55,299 bases of DNA from Dehalococcoidales bacterium. Its GTDB lineage: Bacteria; Chloroflexota; Dehalococcoidia; Dehalococcoidales; BS750m-G39. The DNA lies in the NCBI GenBank assembly GCA_023129255.1, contig JAGMCH010000046.1, positions 1-55,299 on the forward strand, in the 5' to 3' direction. Below, in pieces: positions 18,011-26,265 of the stretch. The position numbers were made by a program, and so were the translations under genes. The first letter of the stretch is position 1, and each line of letters begins with the position of its first letter. Under the pieces are notes generated by a model that worked only from the letters and a program-made list of their open reading frames with translations, searched no databases and had not been told where the DNA came from.

Positions 18011-18505
18011 TCAGTGTTTCCTGACTAATGAGAGGAGCAGGGAATAAGCAAATAGAATAGCACCGACAACTATAGCCGAATCAGCAATGTTAAATGCTGG
18101 CCACCAGCCGATGCTGATGAAGTCGGTAACACCACCAAAGCGCAGCCGGTCAATCAGATTGCCTATTGTGCCGCCAAGAATTAAGCCCAGGGCTGTCATA
18201 CCTAGCCAATTACCTGAAATGGGGTATCGGCGATAAGCAAAAAGGGCATAGAATAGCAAAAGGGCAATGCCGACGATAGACGCTATGGTCAGGGCGAATG
18301 AGTGGTCTTGAAACAGGCCAAAGGAGGCTCCGGTATTATGTCTACGGACTATCTGAAAGATTCCCACCTCAAATAGCGACTCGCCGATATCAAGATTGGA
18401 CATTATCCAGAGCTTGGTAAGCTGGTCGGCAACCGCCACTAATAACGCAGTAAGGAAAAAGACCACCTGCCACCACATACCCTGGGGATTACTTGCTTTT
18501 CGCAT
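18011..18505 (-). CDS. lspA: Lipoprotein signal peptidase (signal peptidase II)
   Basis: Membrane aspartyl protease that cleaves prolipoprotein signal peptides. 164 aa, four hydrophobic segments. The two catalytic-Asp motifs are intact: GGTIGNLIDRLRFGGVTDFI and FNIADSAIVVG; NTGASFGL is also typical. It overlaps the upstream zinc-finger gene by 17 bp, suggesting translational coupling. An internal ATG at 18478 is an alternative start. Its presence means this organism makes lipoproteins; YajC in this window has a possible lipobox. Confidence 0.95.
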   Translation of the reverse strand: MRKASNPQGMWWQVVFFLTALLVAVADQLTKLWIMSNLDIGESLFEVGIFQIVRRHNTGASFGLFQDHSFALTIASIVGIALLLFYALFAYRRYPISGNWLGMTALGLILGGTIGNLIDRLRFGGVTDFISIGWWPAFNIADSAIVVGAILFAYSLLLSLVRKH

Positions 18506-18869
18506 CCTTCGCCTGGCGCGTCTTACAGCTCAAGCACAGACTAGCCTGAGGAAGTGCTTCCAGTCGGGCCGGGTCTATTGGCTGGCCACAGCTATCACAT
18601 AAGCCGTAGGTCCCATCTTCAAACTTTTGCAAGGCATGTTCCACCTCGGCTAGCTGGTCTATAATACGCTTCTCTAAGGTCAGCCGCCTCTCCAGCTCAA
18701 AACTCTCGGTAGCCTCCTCCTCCCTCTTGCCAAAGGGGCTACCCTCCCGCCTCTCCTCAGCCGGGCGAACGCTAGATTTCAGTTGTTCTAATTCGTCAGT
18801 TAACCGCTTTCGCTCGCTCTCCAGACGAGAGCGAAGCAGATTAAAGCCTACATTCATCTTCTTCTTCAT
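18489..18869 (-). CDS. DksA/TraR family zinc-finger protein
   Basis: 126 aa: an N-terminal coiled-coil (about 10-75, Glu/Arg/Leu-rich) and a C4 zinc finger CDSCGQPID ... CLSCK. Family members bind the RNA polymerase secondary channel and, in proteobacteria, potentiate ppGpp. The coiled-coil tip DxxDA motif of true DksA is not evident, so I do not name it dksA. GGAGGGGAGGG precedes the ATG at 18869. It is coupled to lspA; this pairing also occurs in other bacteria. Confidence 0.88.
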   Translation of the reverse strand: MKKKMNVGFNLLRSRLESERKRLTDELEQLKSSVRPAEERREGSPFGKREEEATESFELERRLTLEKRIIDQLAEVEHALQKFEDGTYGLCDSCGQPIDPARLEALPQASLCLSCKTRQAKDAKSK

Positions 18870-18957
18870 CTTTCCCTCCCCTCCGCCTACCTATGTGCTG
18901 GCAGGTAAGCACCTATAGTTGACGATTGTTAAGAGAACAATAATCGGGCAGAAAAGG

Positions 18958-19725
18958 TTAATCCAGCATCACTCGCAACTGGCGAATGGTGTTCACTGCC
19001 TGCCCCCGCCAGTGATTGTTAGCAAAGATAAAGGTCTTCTCAGCCATACTACTTAGCTTTTGAATCCTGGGCAGCCACTCGCCGAGTTCCGAGGGGCCAT
19101 AGCTATAATCATACCTCTCATAAGCATGTGCATGCTCCCACCACTTATCGCTGTTGCGCCCGTGAAAGCGGACATAGCCTATACTACTGGTCGCCTCAGC
19201 CAGTGGCGGCAACAGATTGGGCAACCGTGGTTCATCAACACAACAGAAGCCCAAGTCCTGACGGCGAAGCCAATCAAACACCTCGCTCCTCAGCCACCGG
19301 GCATTACGAAATTCAATCACCACCGGTAGCTCACCCAACCGTTCCTTAAATAGCCCAAGGTAGTCCCAGTTACGCTGATTAAAGTGAAAACTATAAGGAA
19401 ACTGGGCCAAAATACAACCCAGCTTTCCAGCAGAGATAACAGGCTCCAATGCCCGACAAAAATCCTTAAAAACGGGGGCATTATCCTCCCGTTGGTGAGT
19501 CATTTCCTGGTTGGCTTTAATAGAGAATAGGAAACCTTCGCCCGTTTTGTCAACCATGGCCTTTAAAGTAGATGGTTTGGGTAAGGCGTAAAAGGTTGAA
19601 TTTACCTCACAGGCATCGAATTCACGGGCATAGTAGACCAGCCATTCTCTCTTAGGCAAGCCCGCCGGGTAGAAGTTTCCTACCCAATCACCATAGCTAA
19701 ACCCTGAAGTGCCAAAGTATACCAT
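18958..19725 (-). CDS. DUF72 family protein
   Basis: 255 aa, TIM-barrel-like family of unknown function. Seen: VYFGTSGFSYGDWVGNFYP at the N terminus, EVNSTFYALP, FSIKANQEMTH, AQFPYSFHF, VVIEFRNARW and YVRFHGRN, all hallmarks of DUF72. The start is fixed by a promoter whose -10 lies 6 nt before the ATG. It is divergent from the Fur-family gene at 19839, and both promoters lie in the same 113-bp gap. Confidence 0.95.
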   Translation of the reverse strand: MVYFGTSGFSYGDWVGNFYPAGLPKREWLVYYAREFDACEVNSTFYALPKPSTLKAMVDKTGEGFLFSIKANQEMTHQREDNAPVFKDFCRALEPVISAGKLGCILAQFPYSFHFNQRNWDYLGLFKERLGELPVVIEFRNARWLRSEVFDWLRRQDLGFCCVDEPRLPNLLPPLAEATSSIGYVRFHGRNSDKWWEHAHAYERYDYSYGPSELGEWLPRIQKLSSMAEKTFIFANNHWRGQAVNTIRQLRVMLD

Positions 19726-19731
19726 ATTTCA

Positions 19732-19760
19732 AGTGTATCCTATTTACTTTGTTTGGTCAA
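19732..19760 (-). promoter_or_regulatory. DUF72 gene promoter, leaderless type
   Basis: Minus-strand -35 TTGACC (19755-19760), 17-nt spacer, -10 TACACT (19732-19737), 6 nt (TGAAAT), then the ATG. The -10 to ATG spacer is identical to that of the relA promoter. Confidence 0.65.
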
Positions 19761-19776
19761 TGTCAAGTTAAAACTA

Positions 19777-19828
19777 TTGACAATCAGGGGTAATTTCGCT
19801 ACTATATAAATGATAATCTTTTTCATTT
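19777..19828 (+). promoter_or_regulatory. Promoter and Fur-type operator of the 19839 regulator
   Basis: -35 TTGACA (19777-19782), 17-nt spacer, -10 TACTAT (19800-19805). Overlapping the expected start site is TGATAATCTTTTTCA (19811-19825). By my count it matches the 7-1-7 Fur/Zur consensus TGATAATNATTATCA at 12 of 14 informative positions. It is nested in AAATGA-N9-TCATTT (19808-19828). It predicts autorepression. Confidence 0.65.
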
Positions 19829-19838
19829 ACAGCTTGAA

Positions 19839-20270
19839 ATGAGACTTACCGAGAGAAAAATAGCGGCTGCTTTGAGGCGTCACGGCTACAAGCTCACCCC
19901 CCAGCGAAGGTCGGTGATAAGAGCCATTGCCTCCAGCCAAGACCACCTCACCCCGGCTGCCATCTACCTGAAGGTGCGTCAAGACCACCCCAGTATTGGG
20001 CTGGTGACCATTTACCGCACCCTGGACATACTTGTCAGGTTAGAACTTATCTGTGAGCTACACGCTGGAGGTAGCTGCCACAGCTATACCACCGGTGCCC
20101 CGGAGCACCACCACCACCTGATTTGCTCCAATTGCGGCGAGGTTATTGACTTTAGCGGCTATTACCTCACTGAACTAGAGCAAAGGCTATCCCGGGAAAC
20201 CGGCTTTAAGATTGAAGGGCACCTGCTTGAGTTCATCGGTCGGTGCCAGAACTGCCAGCAAAATGATTAG
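19839..20270 (+). CDS. Fur-family metal-responsive repressor (first of two)
   Basis: 143 aa. The winged-helix DNA-binding half has YKLTPQRRSVIRAI and GLVTIYRTLDIL. The metal-binding half has APEHHHHLICSNCGEVIDF and the C-terminal GRCQNCQQN, giving the two CxxC structural-zinc pairs. Which metal it senses (Fe, Zn, Mn) is not decidable. The next gene starts inside its 3' end (8-bp overlap), so a multi-TM protein is cotranscribed. A Fur-like operator lies in its own promoter. It shares only the family fold with the regulator at 28282, and their operators differ. Confidence 0.93.
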   Translation: MRLTERKIAAALRRHGYKLTPQRRSVIRAIASSQDHLTPAAIYLKVRQDHPSIGLVTIYRTLDILVRLELICELHAGGSCHSYTTGAPEHHHHLICSNCGEVIDFSGYYLTELEQRLSRETGFKIEGHLLEFIGRCQNCQQND

Positions 20271-20901
20271 ACGAATAGCCAGTGAACTCAAAGACCATGC
20301 CCCTTTCACTGCCATGGGTGCTGTTACCGGGATTATCATCATGGTGATAATAGTCTTTGGCAATGTCCCCTCCCAGATTTCCCAGGCTACTTTTTATACC
20401 TTACACCCCCTGCATGTGGTATTGAGCGCTCTGGTGACCACCGCCATGTATATGAAATATCGTAAGGGTAAGCTCTGGACAGCGATTTTAATTGGTTACG
20501 CCGGCTCTATTGGCATTGCCACCCTGAGCGATGCCGTAATTCCCTATCTGGGAGGAGCCCTGCTCAATATTGAAATCGGTTTCCACATTCCCTTTATTGA
20601 GACGGAAGAAATGCCCTTCCTTGGCATTGCCAAATGGGTGGTGATAAATTCGGCAGCAGTAATTGGCATCGCCCTGGGTTACTGGAAGCATACCACCAAA
20701 ATTCCGCATTCGGGACATGTGTTACTAAGCATCTGGGCTTCACTTTTCTACCTCACTGCCTTCGGCATTGCTTCCTGGATTCCCTTGCTCCCCCTTATCT
20801 TCGTCTTTTTATTCCTGGCGGTCTGGATTCCCTGCTGCTTGAGCGACATCATCTTTCCTCTATTGTTCATAAGAAAAGCGGGTCCCCAGGAAAATCATTG
20901 A
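20263..20901 (+). CDS. Multi-TM membrane protein in a Fur-regulated operon
   Basis: About 212 aa from the ATG at 20263, which overlaps the fur stop; longer in-frame starts lie wholly within fur. Five to six hydrophobic helices. Candidate metal-binding or functional residues inside or next to helices: LHPLHVVLSA, LSDAVIPYLGG, GFHIPFIETEE, HSGHVLL and PCCLSDIIFPLL. I cannot place it in a known transporter family. Position and residues suggest a metal transporter or metal-sensing membrane protein (inference). Its last codons (GPQENH) are encoded by a 34-bp hairpin repeat, so the original C terminus may have been replaced. Confidence 0.82.
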   Translation: MIRRIASELKDHAPFTAMGAVTGIIIMVIIVFGNVPSQISQATFYTLHPLHVVLSALVTTAMYMKYRKGKLWTAILIGYAGSIGIATLSDAVIPYLGGALLNIEIGFHIPFIETEEMPFLGIAKWVVINSAAVIGIALGYWKHTTKIPHSGHVLLSIWASLFYLTAFGIASWIPLLPLIFVFLFLAVWIPCCLSDIIFPLLFIRKAGPQENH

Positions 20902-20914
20902 TTTTTCTGGGTGC
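20881..20914 (+). repeat. 34-bp hairpin repeat overlapping a gene 3' end
   Basis: CCCAGGAAAATC-att-GATTTTTCTGGG, arms of 12 with one mismatch. Its reverse complement matches the hairpin at 26660-26693 except near the loop and end. It contains the stop codon of the upstream gene. Confidence 0.7.
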
Positions 20915-20977
20915 AAAGGGTTGCTACCCCAGAGGATATAGCCTATACTAATCACCACCACGCCAAAGAATAAAAAA

Positions 20978-21811
20978 ATGGGGCTGCAGATTACCACCCT
21001 GAGTGAGAATACCGCCGGCTTAGGTAGCTTTCTGGCGGAGTGGGGACTGAGCATCCTGGTAGAAACCGATGAGGCCAACATCCTGTTTGACACCGGGCAG
21101 AGCATCTCAGCCAGCCACAATGCTGATATCCTGGGCATTGACCTGAGACGGATTGATAAGATTGTCTTAAGCCACGGTCACTTCGACCATACCGGAGGAC
21201 TGCGCCACGTCCTGCGCCGGATAGGGAAAAAGGGAATAGAGATAATCGCTCACCCCGATATCTGGCAAGCCAAATATGCTACTGGCGAAGGTGAGGATAG
21301 ATATATTGGCATACCATTCCACCGCCAGACGCTGGAAAGCCTCGGCGCTCACTTTAACCTGACCACAGAGCCAGTAAGAATAACCGATAACATAATGACC
21401 ACCGGCGAGATTCCCATGGTAACCGATTATGAGGAGATAGAGTCGTATCTCCAGGTAAAAGAAGGAAACCGCTTCAAGCCGGATAAGCTTCTGGATGACC
21501 AGGCGCTAATCATAAACACTGAGACGGGACTGGTGGTCATCTTGGGTTGCGCCCACCGGGGCATCATCAATACCCTGTACCATGCCCAGCAGATTACGGG
21601 AGTGAAGGTAATATATGCCGTGTTCGGTGGCTGCCACCTGATGGATGCTTCCGAGGAACGGATATGGCTGACCATCGCCGCTCTAAAAGAGCTGGGGGTT
21701 CAAAGGTTAGGCGTCTGCCATTGCACCGGTCTGCCAGCATCTGCCATAATGGCTCAGGAGTTCGGCGACAGCTTCTTTTTCAATAACGCCGGCACCAGGA
21801 TTAACCTGTGA
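20978..21811 (+). CDS. Metallo-beta-lactamase-fold hydrolase, COG1237-like
   Basis: 277 aa. Zinc-binding motif SHGHFDHTGGL near residue 67, with ILFDTGQS before it. Later ligands are in GCAHRGIINTL, VFGGCHLMDA and VCHCTG. This arrangement fits the group annotated as 7,8-dihydropterin-6-methyl-4-(beta-D-ribofuranosyl)aminobenzene-5'-phosphate synthase-like, but the substrate here is unknown. The ribosome-binding site is weak. It may be read through from the Fur operon, with a hairpin repeat between, and is followed by pyrD 13 bp later. Confidence 0.88.
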   Translation: MGLQITTLSENTAGLGSFLAEWGLSILVETDEANILFDTGQSISASHNADILGIDLRRIDKIVLSHGHFDHTGGLRHVLRRIGKKGIEIIAHPDIWQAKYATGEGEDRYIGIPFHRQTLESLGAHFNLTTEPVRITDNIMTTGEIPMVTDYEEIESYLQVKEGNRFKPDKLLDDQALIINTETGLVVILGCAHRGIINTLYHAQQITGVKVIYAVFGGCHLMDASEERIWLTIAALKELGVQRLGVCHCTGLPASAIMAQEFGDSFFFNNAGTRINL

Positions 21812-21824
21812 CGAGGAGCTAATT

Positions 21825-22748
21825 ATGAATCTCTCGGTTCAACTGGCACCGAAAAATAAACACGGCTTATCCCTGGCAAACCCGGTGATGACCGCCTCGG
21901 GCACCTTCGGCTATGGCACCGAGTATAGCCATCTGTTTGATATCCAGAAGCTGGGAGCTATCGTCTGCAAGGGGACTACCCTCAAACCCAGAGAGGGAAA
22001 TCCCCAGCCAAGGCTGGCGGAGACACCCTGCGGTGTGCTCAATTCCATCGGGCTGCAGAATATCGGCATTGAAGCTGTAATCAGGGACAAGGCGCCGGTC
22101 TGGGCGGGGTGGCGGGTGCCGGTCATGGTTAACATAGTGGGGATAAGGGTTGAGGATTACGCCCGGATGGCGGCTAAGCTGGACGGGGTGGCCGGCATCA
22201 GCGGTATTGAGGTGAACATCGGCTGTCCCAATATCAAAGCCGGCGGTGCTGAGTTTGGCGCCAGACCCGACTTAGCCGCCGAGGTGACGGCGGCGGTTAA
22301 GGCAGCTACCTCCCTCCCGCTACTGGTCAAGCTAACCCCCAACACCGCTGACATTGCCGGGGTGGCTAAGGCGGTAATGAGAGCCGGAGCCGATGCTATC
22401 TCTCTAATCAATACGCCGAGGGGCATAGCCATCGACGTTTCACGGCGCCGACCGCTACTGGGTAATGTAACCGGGGGTCTATCCGGACCAGCGATAAAAC
22501 CAATTGCTTTGTATATGGTGTACACCGTGGCTGGTGCCGTGGAGGTGCCGGTGGTTGGCGTCGGCGGCATTGCTACCGCCAGCGACGCTATAGAGTTCAT
22601 CATGGCTGGAGCCAGTGCCGTCCAGATAGGCACCGCCAGCTTCACCAACCCCCGCGCCCCCCTTGATATCCTGGAGGGAATAGAGCAGTTCATGAAAAAA
22701 GAGGGGATAGAGGATATAGCCGAGCTTATCGGGGCGGGGCGGCGGTAG
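21825..22748 (+). CDS. pyrD: Dihydroorotate dehydrogenase, class 1B catalytic subunit
   Basis: Oxidises dihydroorotate to orotate in pyrimidine synthesis. 307 aa, FMN barrel. Seen: NPVMTASGTFGYG, KGTTLKPREGNP, NVIGLQN-type LNSIGLQNIG, EVNIGCPNIKAGG with the catalytic Cys of class 1, INTPRGIAID, GGLSGPAIKPIAL and the FMN-phosphate loop GVGGIATASDAIEF. Class 1B enzymes usually work with a PyrK Fe-S/FAD subunit; no pyrK is seen beside it. GAGGAG precedes the ATG. pyrF lies 8 kb away at 30961. Confidence 0.95.
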   Translation: MNLSVQLAPKNKHGLSLANPVMTASGTFGYGTEYSHLFDIQKLGAIVCKGTTLKPREGNPQPRLAETPCGVLNSIGLQNIGIEAVIRDKAPVWAGWRVPVMVNIVGIRVEDYARMAAKLDGVAGISGIEVNIGCPNIKAGGAEFGARPDLAAEVTAAVKAATSLPLLVKLTPNTADIAGVAKAVMRAGADAISLINTPRGIAIDVSRRRPLLGNVTGGLSGPAIKPIALYMVYTVAGAVEVPVVGVGGIATASDAIEFIMAGASAVQIGTASFTNPRAPLDILEGIEQFMKKEGIEDIAELIGAGRR

Positions 22749-22902
22749 ATGAGCTAAGCTTGCACAATTTGGCTGGTTGTTACACCTACACATCCAAGGT
22801 TTGTCTCTATTTGAGGTATTGACAGGGTTTCGGGACAGGACCACACTGAAGTCCCAGCACGTGAAACAATAGAAATTGGTAGGAAAGATAAACGGTGTAA
22901 AT

Positions 22903-22946
22903 GGGCACTAGAACCGTGTAATATGGCGGTGGCTGGTGCCCTTTTT
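22903..22946 (+). terminator. Possible long-loop terminator
   Basis: GGGCACTAG (22903-22911) and CTGGTGCCC (22933-22941) can pair with one G-T, followed by T5. The loop is long (~21 nt), so this could equally be a regulatory hairpin in the leader of the 22988 gene. The rest of the ~240-bp gap has a TTGACA near 22819 but no clean -10. Confidence 0.35.
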
Positions 22947-22987
22947 GGGTTGGTGAATAAGGTCACAATGGCTGTTAGGAGGGGGCA

Positions 22988-23401
22988 ATGAACGAAGAGA
23001 CTGTGCTACTAATCATTAAGACCACGGGTGCGAAAGCATTGTGCTTCACCACAAACAGGATGATCGTAGCTGAGGTTGGGGAACCTAGTGATGCTTATAG
23101 CGCCGGCTACGCACCCTTCGCGTCGCTTGCGCGAGACCTGTGGCGAGGCCGGAGGATACGGAAGATTATGAAGCTATCACCTGAGGGCATCTTGACGGCT
23201 AACAAGAAGAATTTTGCAGTATCCTATGCGGAAATCGTCAAAGTGGAGCTGTTCGTGGTGAGGCGTGACCGAATGATTCGCATACGAGCTAGCGCTGATA
23301 CATATGAATACTTGCTGGCCAAACCGAAAGAATTTCAGAACTATGCCAATGTCCTACGGCCCGTGTTGGCTGACAAGCTGGCCGGCTGTGCTCGGCTTTA
23401 G
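22988..23401 (+). CDS. Small beta-rich hypothetical protein, PH-like
   Basis: 137 aa, start behind an excellent site (AGGAGGGGGCA ATG). The pattern of short beta strands around LCFTTNRMIVAEVG, ILTANKKNFAVSYAEIVKVEL and DRMIRIRASADTYEYLL, ending in a helix, recalls bacterial PH-domain (bPH) proteins. That is a fold-level guess only. No signal peptide or membrane segment. Isolated between pyrD and the convergent flavoprotein gene. Confidence 0.75.
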   Translation: MNEETVLLIIKTTGAKALCFTTNRMIVAEVGEPSDAYSAGYAPFASLARDLWRGRRIRKIMKLSPEGILTANKKNFAVSYAEIVKVELFVVRRDRMIRIRASADTYEYLLAKPKEFQNYANVLRPVLADKLAGCARL

Positions 23402-23442
23402 TAACGGGAACAACTTGACGAAATGTGCAACCTGTATTCAGC

Positions 23443-24015
23443 TTAATCCTCTACCAGCCTCTGCCCGGCAAGGAAAGCCTGCTTCAGGGCACCGGGGTGA
23501 CTTTTTATCGCTCCTTTTTTGTCAATGCCGGGGACCAGCAGCTCTCCGGCATAAGTGATATCAAGGACTTTGAACAGGGCTTTTACCGTCGCCAGCGCCG
23601 GCTCAAATAGATTGGCCAGCTTCATGCCACCCACGGAGACAAATAACCCTTTCCTCTCCCGCTCATCCCCCAGCGGCGGTTGTTTCAGTACATACTTCCT
23701 CACCCACAATGCCTGACAGCGGTCAATCATGGCCTTGGTCTGAGCCGTTACCCCCATAAAATGCACCGGCGAAGCCAAGACTATTCGGTCTGCCCACTCT
23801 AACTCATCATAAACCATCTGCATATCATCCTCCACCCTGCACCTGCCCGTCTCCAGACAGGCATCACAGTGCTGGCAGGGGGCGATGTCGAGCTGGTTAA
23901 GAATAATGGTCTTGACCTCAGCCCCTTTGCTGGCGGCACCCCTCATAACCTCGTTCAGCAATAGGTCGGTGTTGCCATCCCGCCTGGGGCTACCGGCAAT
24001 GCCAAGGACTCTCAA
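23443..24015 (-). CDS. Flavodoxin-fold NAD(P)H-dependent FMN reductase / iron-sulfur flavoprotein
   Basis: 190 aa. FMN-binding phosphate loop GSPRRDGNTDLLLNEV at the N terminus and VLASPVHFMGVTAQTKAMID typical of the family. CQHCDACLETGRC is the compact Cys cluster of archaeal-type iron-sulfur flavoproteins, so a 4Fe-4S cluster is likely. Physiological substrate unknown. It overlaps ybeY by 4 bp (ATGA) and is coupled to it. Confidence 0.88.
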   Translation of the reverse strand: MRVLGIAGSPRRDGNTDLLLNEVMRGAASKGAEVKTIILNQLDIAPCQHCDACLETGRCRVEDDMQMVYDELEWADRIVLASPVHFMGVTAQTKAMIDRCQALWVRKYVLKQPPLGDERERKGLFVSVGGMKLANLFEPALATVKALFKVLDITYAGELLVPGIDKKGAIKSHPGALKQAFLAGQRLVED

Positions 24016-24485
24016 TTTAGTCCCCCTTCAATATGGCTCAGGAGTTCTGCCTCTCTAGCTCTCATCTGGCGCTCTAGCTTCGGCTTATCATGCTCATACC
24101 CCAGCAGGTGAAGCACGCCGTGGATGATAAGAATGGCGAGCTCCTTTTTTGCCGAGTGCTGGTGCTCCTCAGCCTGTATCGCTGCTTGAGGGTAAGAGAT
24201 AATCACCTCACCCAGATGGAGAACACCGTCGGGGGGTTGAACGAAGGGGGGGAGGTCTGCCCCGACTTCTTCTCTGGCGGAAAAGGCGAGGACATCGGTA
24301 GGCTCATCCCTTCCCCGATAGTCTCGATTTAGCTGCTTAACCCTTTCTTCGGTGGCAATAACCAAACCCATCTCCACCTCAGCGCCAGCCCCCTGAGCTG
24401 CCAGGACTTGCCGGGCTATGCTCTGCAGCCAGCTCGGCTCAAGGTTTCCTTCAACACCCTCATCGATTAAGACGCTTATCTCCAT
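24012..24485 (-). CDS. ybeY: Endoribonuclease YbeY
   Basis: Zinc-dependent RNase for 16S rRNA 3' end maturation and ribosome quality control. 157 aa. Seen: LNRDYRGRDEPTDVLAFS, LGEVIISYPQAA, and the metal motif HGVLHLLGYEHDK (H-x3-H-x5-H). The middle His-rich linker (AEEHQHSAKKE) is normal. First gene of a two-gene unit; upstream is a repeat-filled gap. Confidence 0.96.
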   Translation of the reverse strand: MEISVLIDEGVEGNLEPSWLQSIARQVLAAQGAGAEVEMGLVIATEERVKQLNRDYRGRDEPTDVLAFSAREEVGADLPPFVQPPDGVLHLGEVIISYPQAAIQAEEHQHSAKKELAILIIHGVLHLLGYEHDKPKLERQMRAREAELLSHIEGGLN

Positions 24486-24529
24486 CCAGTACCAATCATA
24501 ACATAGCCCGATGAAGCCCTCAATGAGGC

Positions 24530-24785
24530 TTTTTGCCTTTCTATCACCCTTACCCCCTTTAAGTTTTTGATTAAGGTAACCCTCCCCCTTTATCCCCCTC
24601 CCTTAGATAAGGGAGGGGGAATTATTTATGTGAGAGGGACTTCGTCCCTCTAAAACTCCCTATTAAGATATTCAGAGACTGACGCCCCTCTTAAACACCC
24701 CTGAAAGCAGGGGTTTAAGGGCAAAGCCCTAATGGGAGGATGGGAAGAAAAAGATAAGTTAAAAATGGGGGGCTGGGGGGAAAGT
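24530..24785 (+). repeat. Dispersed hairpin-rich intergenic element, copy F
   Basis: The largest copy fills most of the 365-bp gap between ybeY and tRNA-Ser. In order: CCCTCCCCCTTTATCCCCC, CCTCCCTTagatAAGGGAGG, AGAGGGacttcGTCCCTCT, GGGTTTAAGGGCAAAGCCCT, GATGGGAAGAAAAAGATAA and TTAAAAATGGGGGG. No ORF worth reporting in it. Confidence 0.75.
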
Positions 24786-24803
24786 AAGACTTGCCCAGCA
24801 GGT

Positions 24804-24832
24804 TTGAGCAAGCTAAAGGGTTATGATACAAT
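24804..24832 (+). promoter_or_regulatory. tRNA-Ser promoter
   Basis: -35 TTGAGC (24804-24809), 17-nt spacer, -10 TACAAT (24827-24832), about 18 nt before the mature tRNA 5' end. Confidence 0.55.
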
Positions 24833-24850
24833 TACTATACCTGAAAATGT

Positions 24851-24942
24851 GGAGGGGTCGCATAGTGGTCTAGTGCGGGCGCCTGCTAAGCGCTTACCCT
24901 GGTAACTCGGGGTCGAGGGTTCAAATCCCTCCCCCTCCGCCA
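24851..24942 (+). tRNA. tRNA-Ser (GCU)
   Basis: Acceptor GGAGGGG pairs with CCCCTCC (24932-24938). Anticodon GCT at 24885-24887 sits in a 7-nt loop on a 5-bp stem. There is a long class II variable arm, a T arm GAGGG-TTCAAAT-CCCTC, discriminator G and an encoded CCA (24940-24942). Reads AGC/AGU codons. Confidence 0.96.
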
Positions 24943-24955
24943 TAGTAGGCTAGTG

Positions 24956-24980
24956 TGCCCCTTAAATTAAGGGGCATTTT
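24956..24980 (+). terminator. Intrinsic terminator after tRNA-Ser
   Basis: TGCCCCTTAA-a-TTAAGGGGCA followed by TTTT, 14 nt beyond the tRNA. Confidence 0.7.
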
Positions 24981-25003
24981 TGGCTATCCTTATAGAGAGA
25001 ACC

Positions 25004-26251
25004 ATGCCCAAATATCATATCTGGACCATCGGCTGCCAGATGAACAAGGCGGAATCGGAGCGGCTGGGCAGCTACTTTGAACAGCTGGGTTATGAGCCTA
25101 TAGCCACCGCCGAGGAGGCTGACCTGGTCGTGCTCAATAGCTGCGTGGTGCGCCAGAGCGCCGAGAACCGCGTGGTCAACAAGCTCCATAACCTTAAATC
25201 ACTAAAAAGACTACGCCCAAACTTAACTCTGGCGGTTACCGGCTGTTTGGTCGACGCTGACGTAGCTCAACTCGAGAAACGCTTCCCCCAGGTTGATTAC
25301 TTCTTCAAGCCCGGAGCTTGTCCCCAGTGGCTAAAAAAAGCTGAACCGGGGCAAACATTACCCCGCCGTCCCGCCCCCAGCACCTATGTCCCTATAATTC
25401 AGGGCTGTGATAACTTCTGCACATTCTGCATTGTCCCCTACCGCCGGGGAAGGGAGAAGAGCCGACCGGCTGAAGAAATCGTTGAAGAGGTCAAGGAGCT
25501 GGTAAATCGTGGCACAAAAGAGGTTACCCTGCTGGGGCAAAATGTGGATTCATACGGGCATGACCTACCCACCCAGCCAGACCTGGCTGATTTACTCTGC
25601 GAGCTAAATGGTATAGATGGACTGTTTCGGCTCCGCTTCCTGACCAACCACCCCAAGGACATGAGCCCCAAGCTGATTGAGGCGGTAGCCTCTTTAGACA
25701 AGGTCTGCGAGCAGCTCAACCTTCCTGTTCAGTCGGGCAGCAACGAAATACTGAAGGCAATGAGGCGGGGCTATACCGTAGAGGACTACCGCCAGCTTAT
25801 CACCGAGATACGCCGTAAAATACCAGAGGTAGCTTTAAGCACCGATGTCCTCGTCGGTTTCCCCTCAGAAACCGAGCCGCAGTTCCAGCAAACGGTCGAC
25901 TTGCTATCTGAGCTAAAGTTTGATACAGTCCATGTAGCTGCTTATTCGCCAAGACCGGGGACTATTTCGGCAAGGAAACTGGAGGACAATATCTCGCCCG
26001 CCGAGAAAAGGAGGCGATTAAGCCAGATTGAGCGACTCCAGGAGAGCATCGCTACCGAGATTAATGCCCGGCTCCAAGACAAGACGGTTGAAGTCCTGGT
26101 GGAGGGGGAGAGAAAGGGGAGGTGGCAAGGTCGAACCAGAGGTGGTAAACTGGTATTCTTCGATGACAGCAATGATTGCCTGGGAAAACTGATGAACATC
26201 AGAGTTGAGAAAACAAGTCCGTGGTCACTACAGGGCAGGGTTGAATGCTAA
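25004..26251 (+). CDS. miaB: tRNA-2-methylthio-N6-dimethylallyladenosine synthase
   Basis: Radical SAM methylthiotransferase modifying A37 of tRNAs. 415 aa. N-terminal cluster Cys in GCQMNKAESER, LNSCVVRQSAENR and VTGCLVDAD. Radical SAM motif CDNFCTFCIVPYRRG. Then LLGQNVDSYG and a C-terminal TRAM domain (residues ~350-415). GCQMN and LLGQNV point to MiaB rather than MtaB or RimO. I start at the ATG at 25004; an in-frame TTG at 24980 falls in the tRNA terminator. yajC follows after 14 bp. Confidence 0.92.
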   Translation: MPKYHIWTIGCQMNKAESERLGSYFEQLGYEPIATAEEADLVVLNSCVVRQSAENRVVNKLHNLKSLKRLRPNLTLAVTGCLVDADVAQLEKRFPQVDYFFKPGACPQWLKKAEPGQTLPRRPAPSTYVPIIQGCDNFCTFCIVPYRRGREKSRPAEEIVEEVKELVNRGTKEVTLLGQNVDSYGHDLPTQPDLADLLCELNGIDGLFRLRFLTNHPKDMSPKLIEAVASLDKVCEQLNLPVQSGSNEILKAMRRGYTVEDYRQLITEIRRKIPEVALSTDVLVGFPSETEPQFQQTVDLLSELKFDTVHVAAYSPRPGTISARKLEDNISPAEKRRRLSQIERLQESIATEINARLQDKTVEVLVEGERKGRWQGRTRGGKLVFFDDSNDCLGKLMNIRVEKTSPWSLQGRVEC

Positions 26252-26265
26252 AATGAGGAGGGAAA

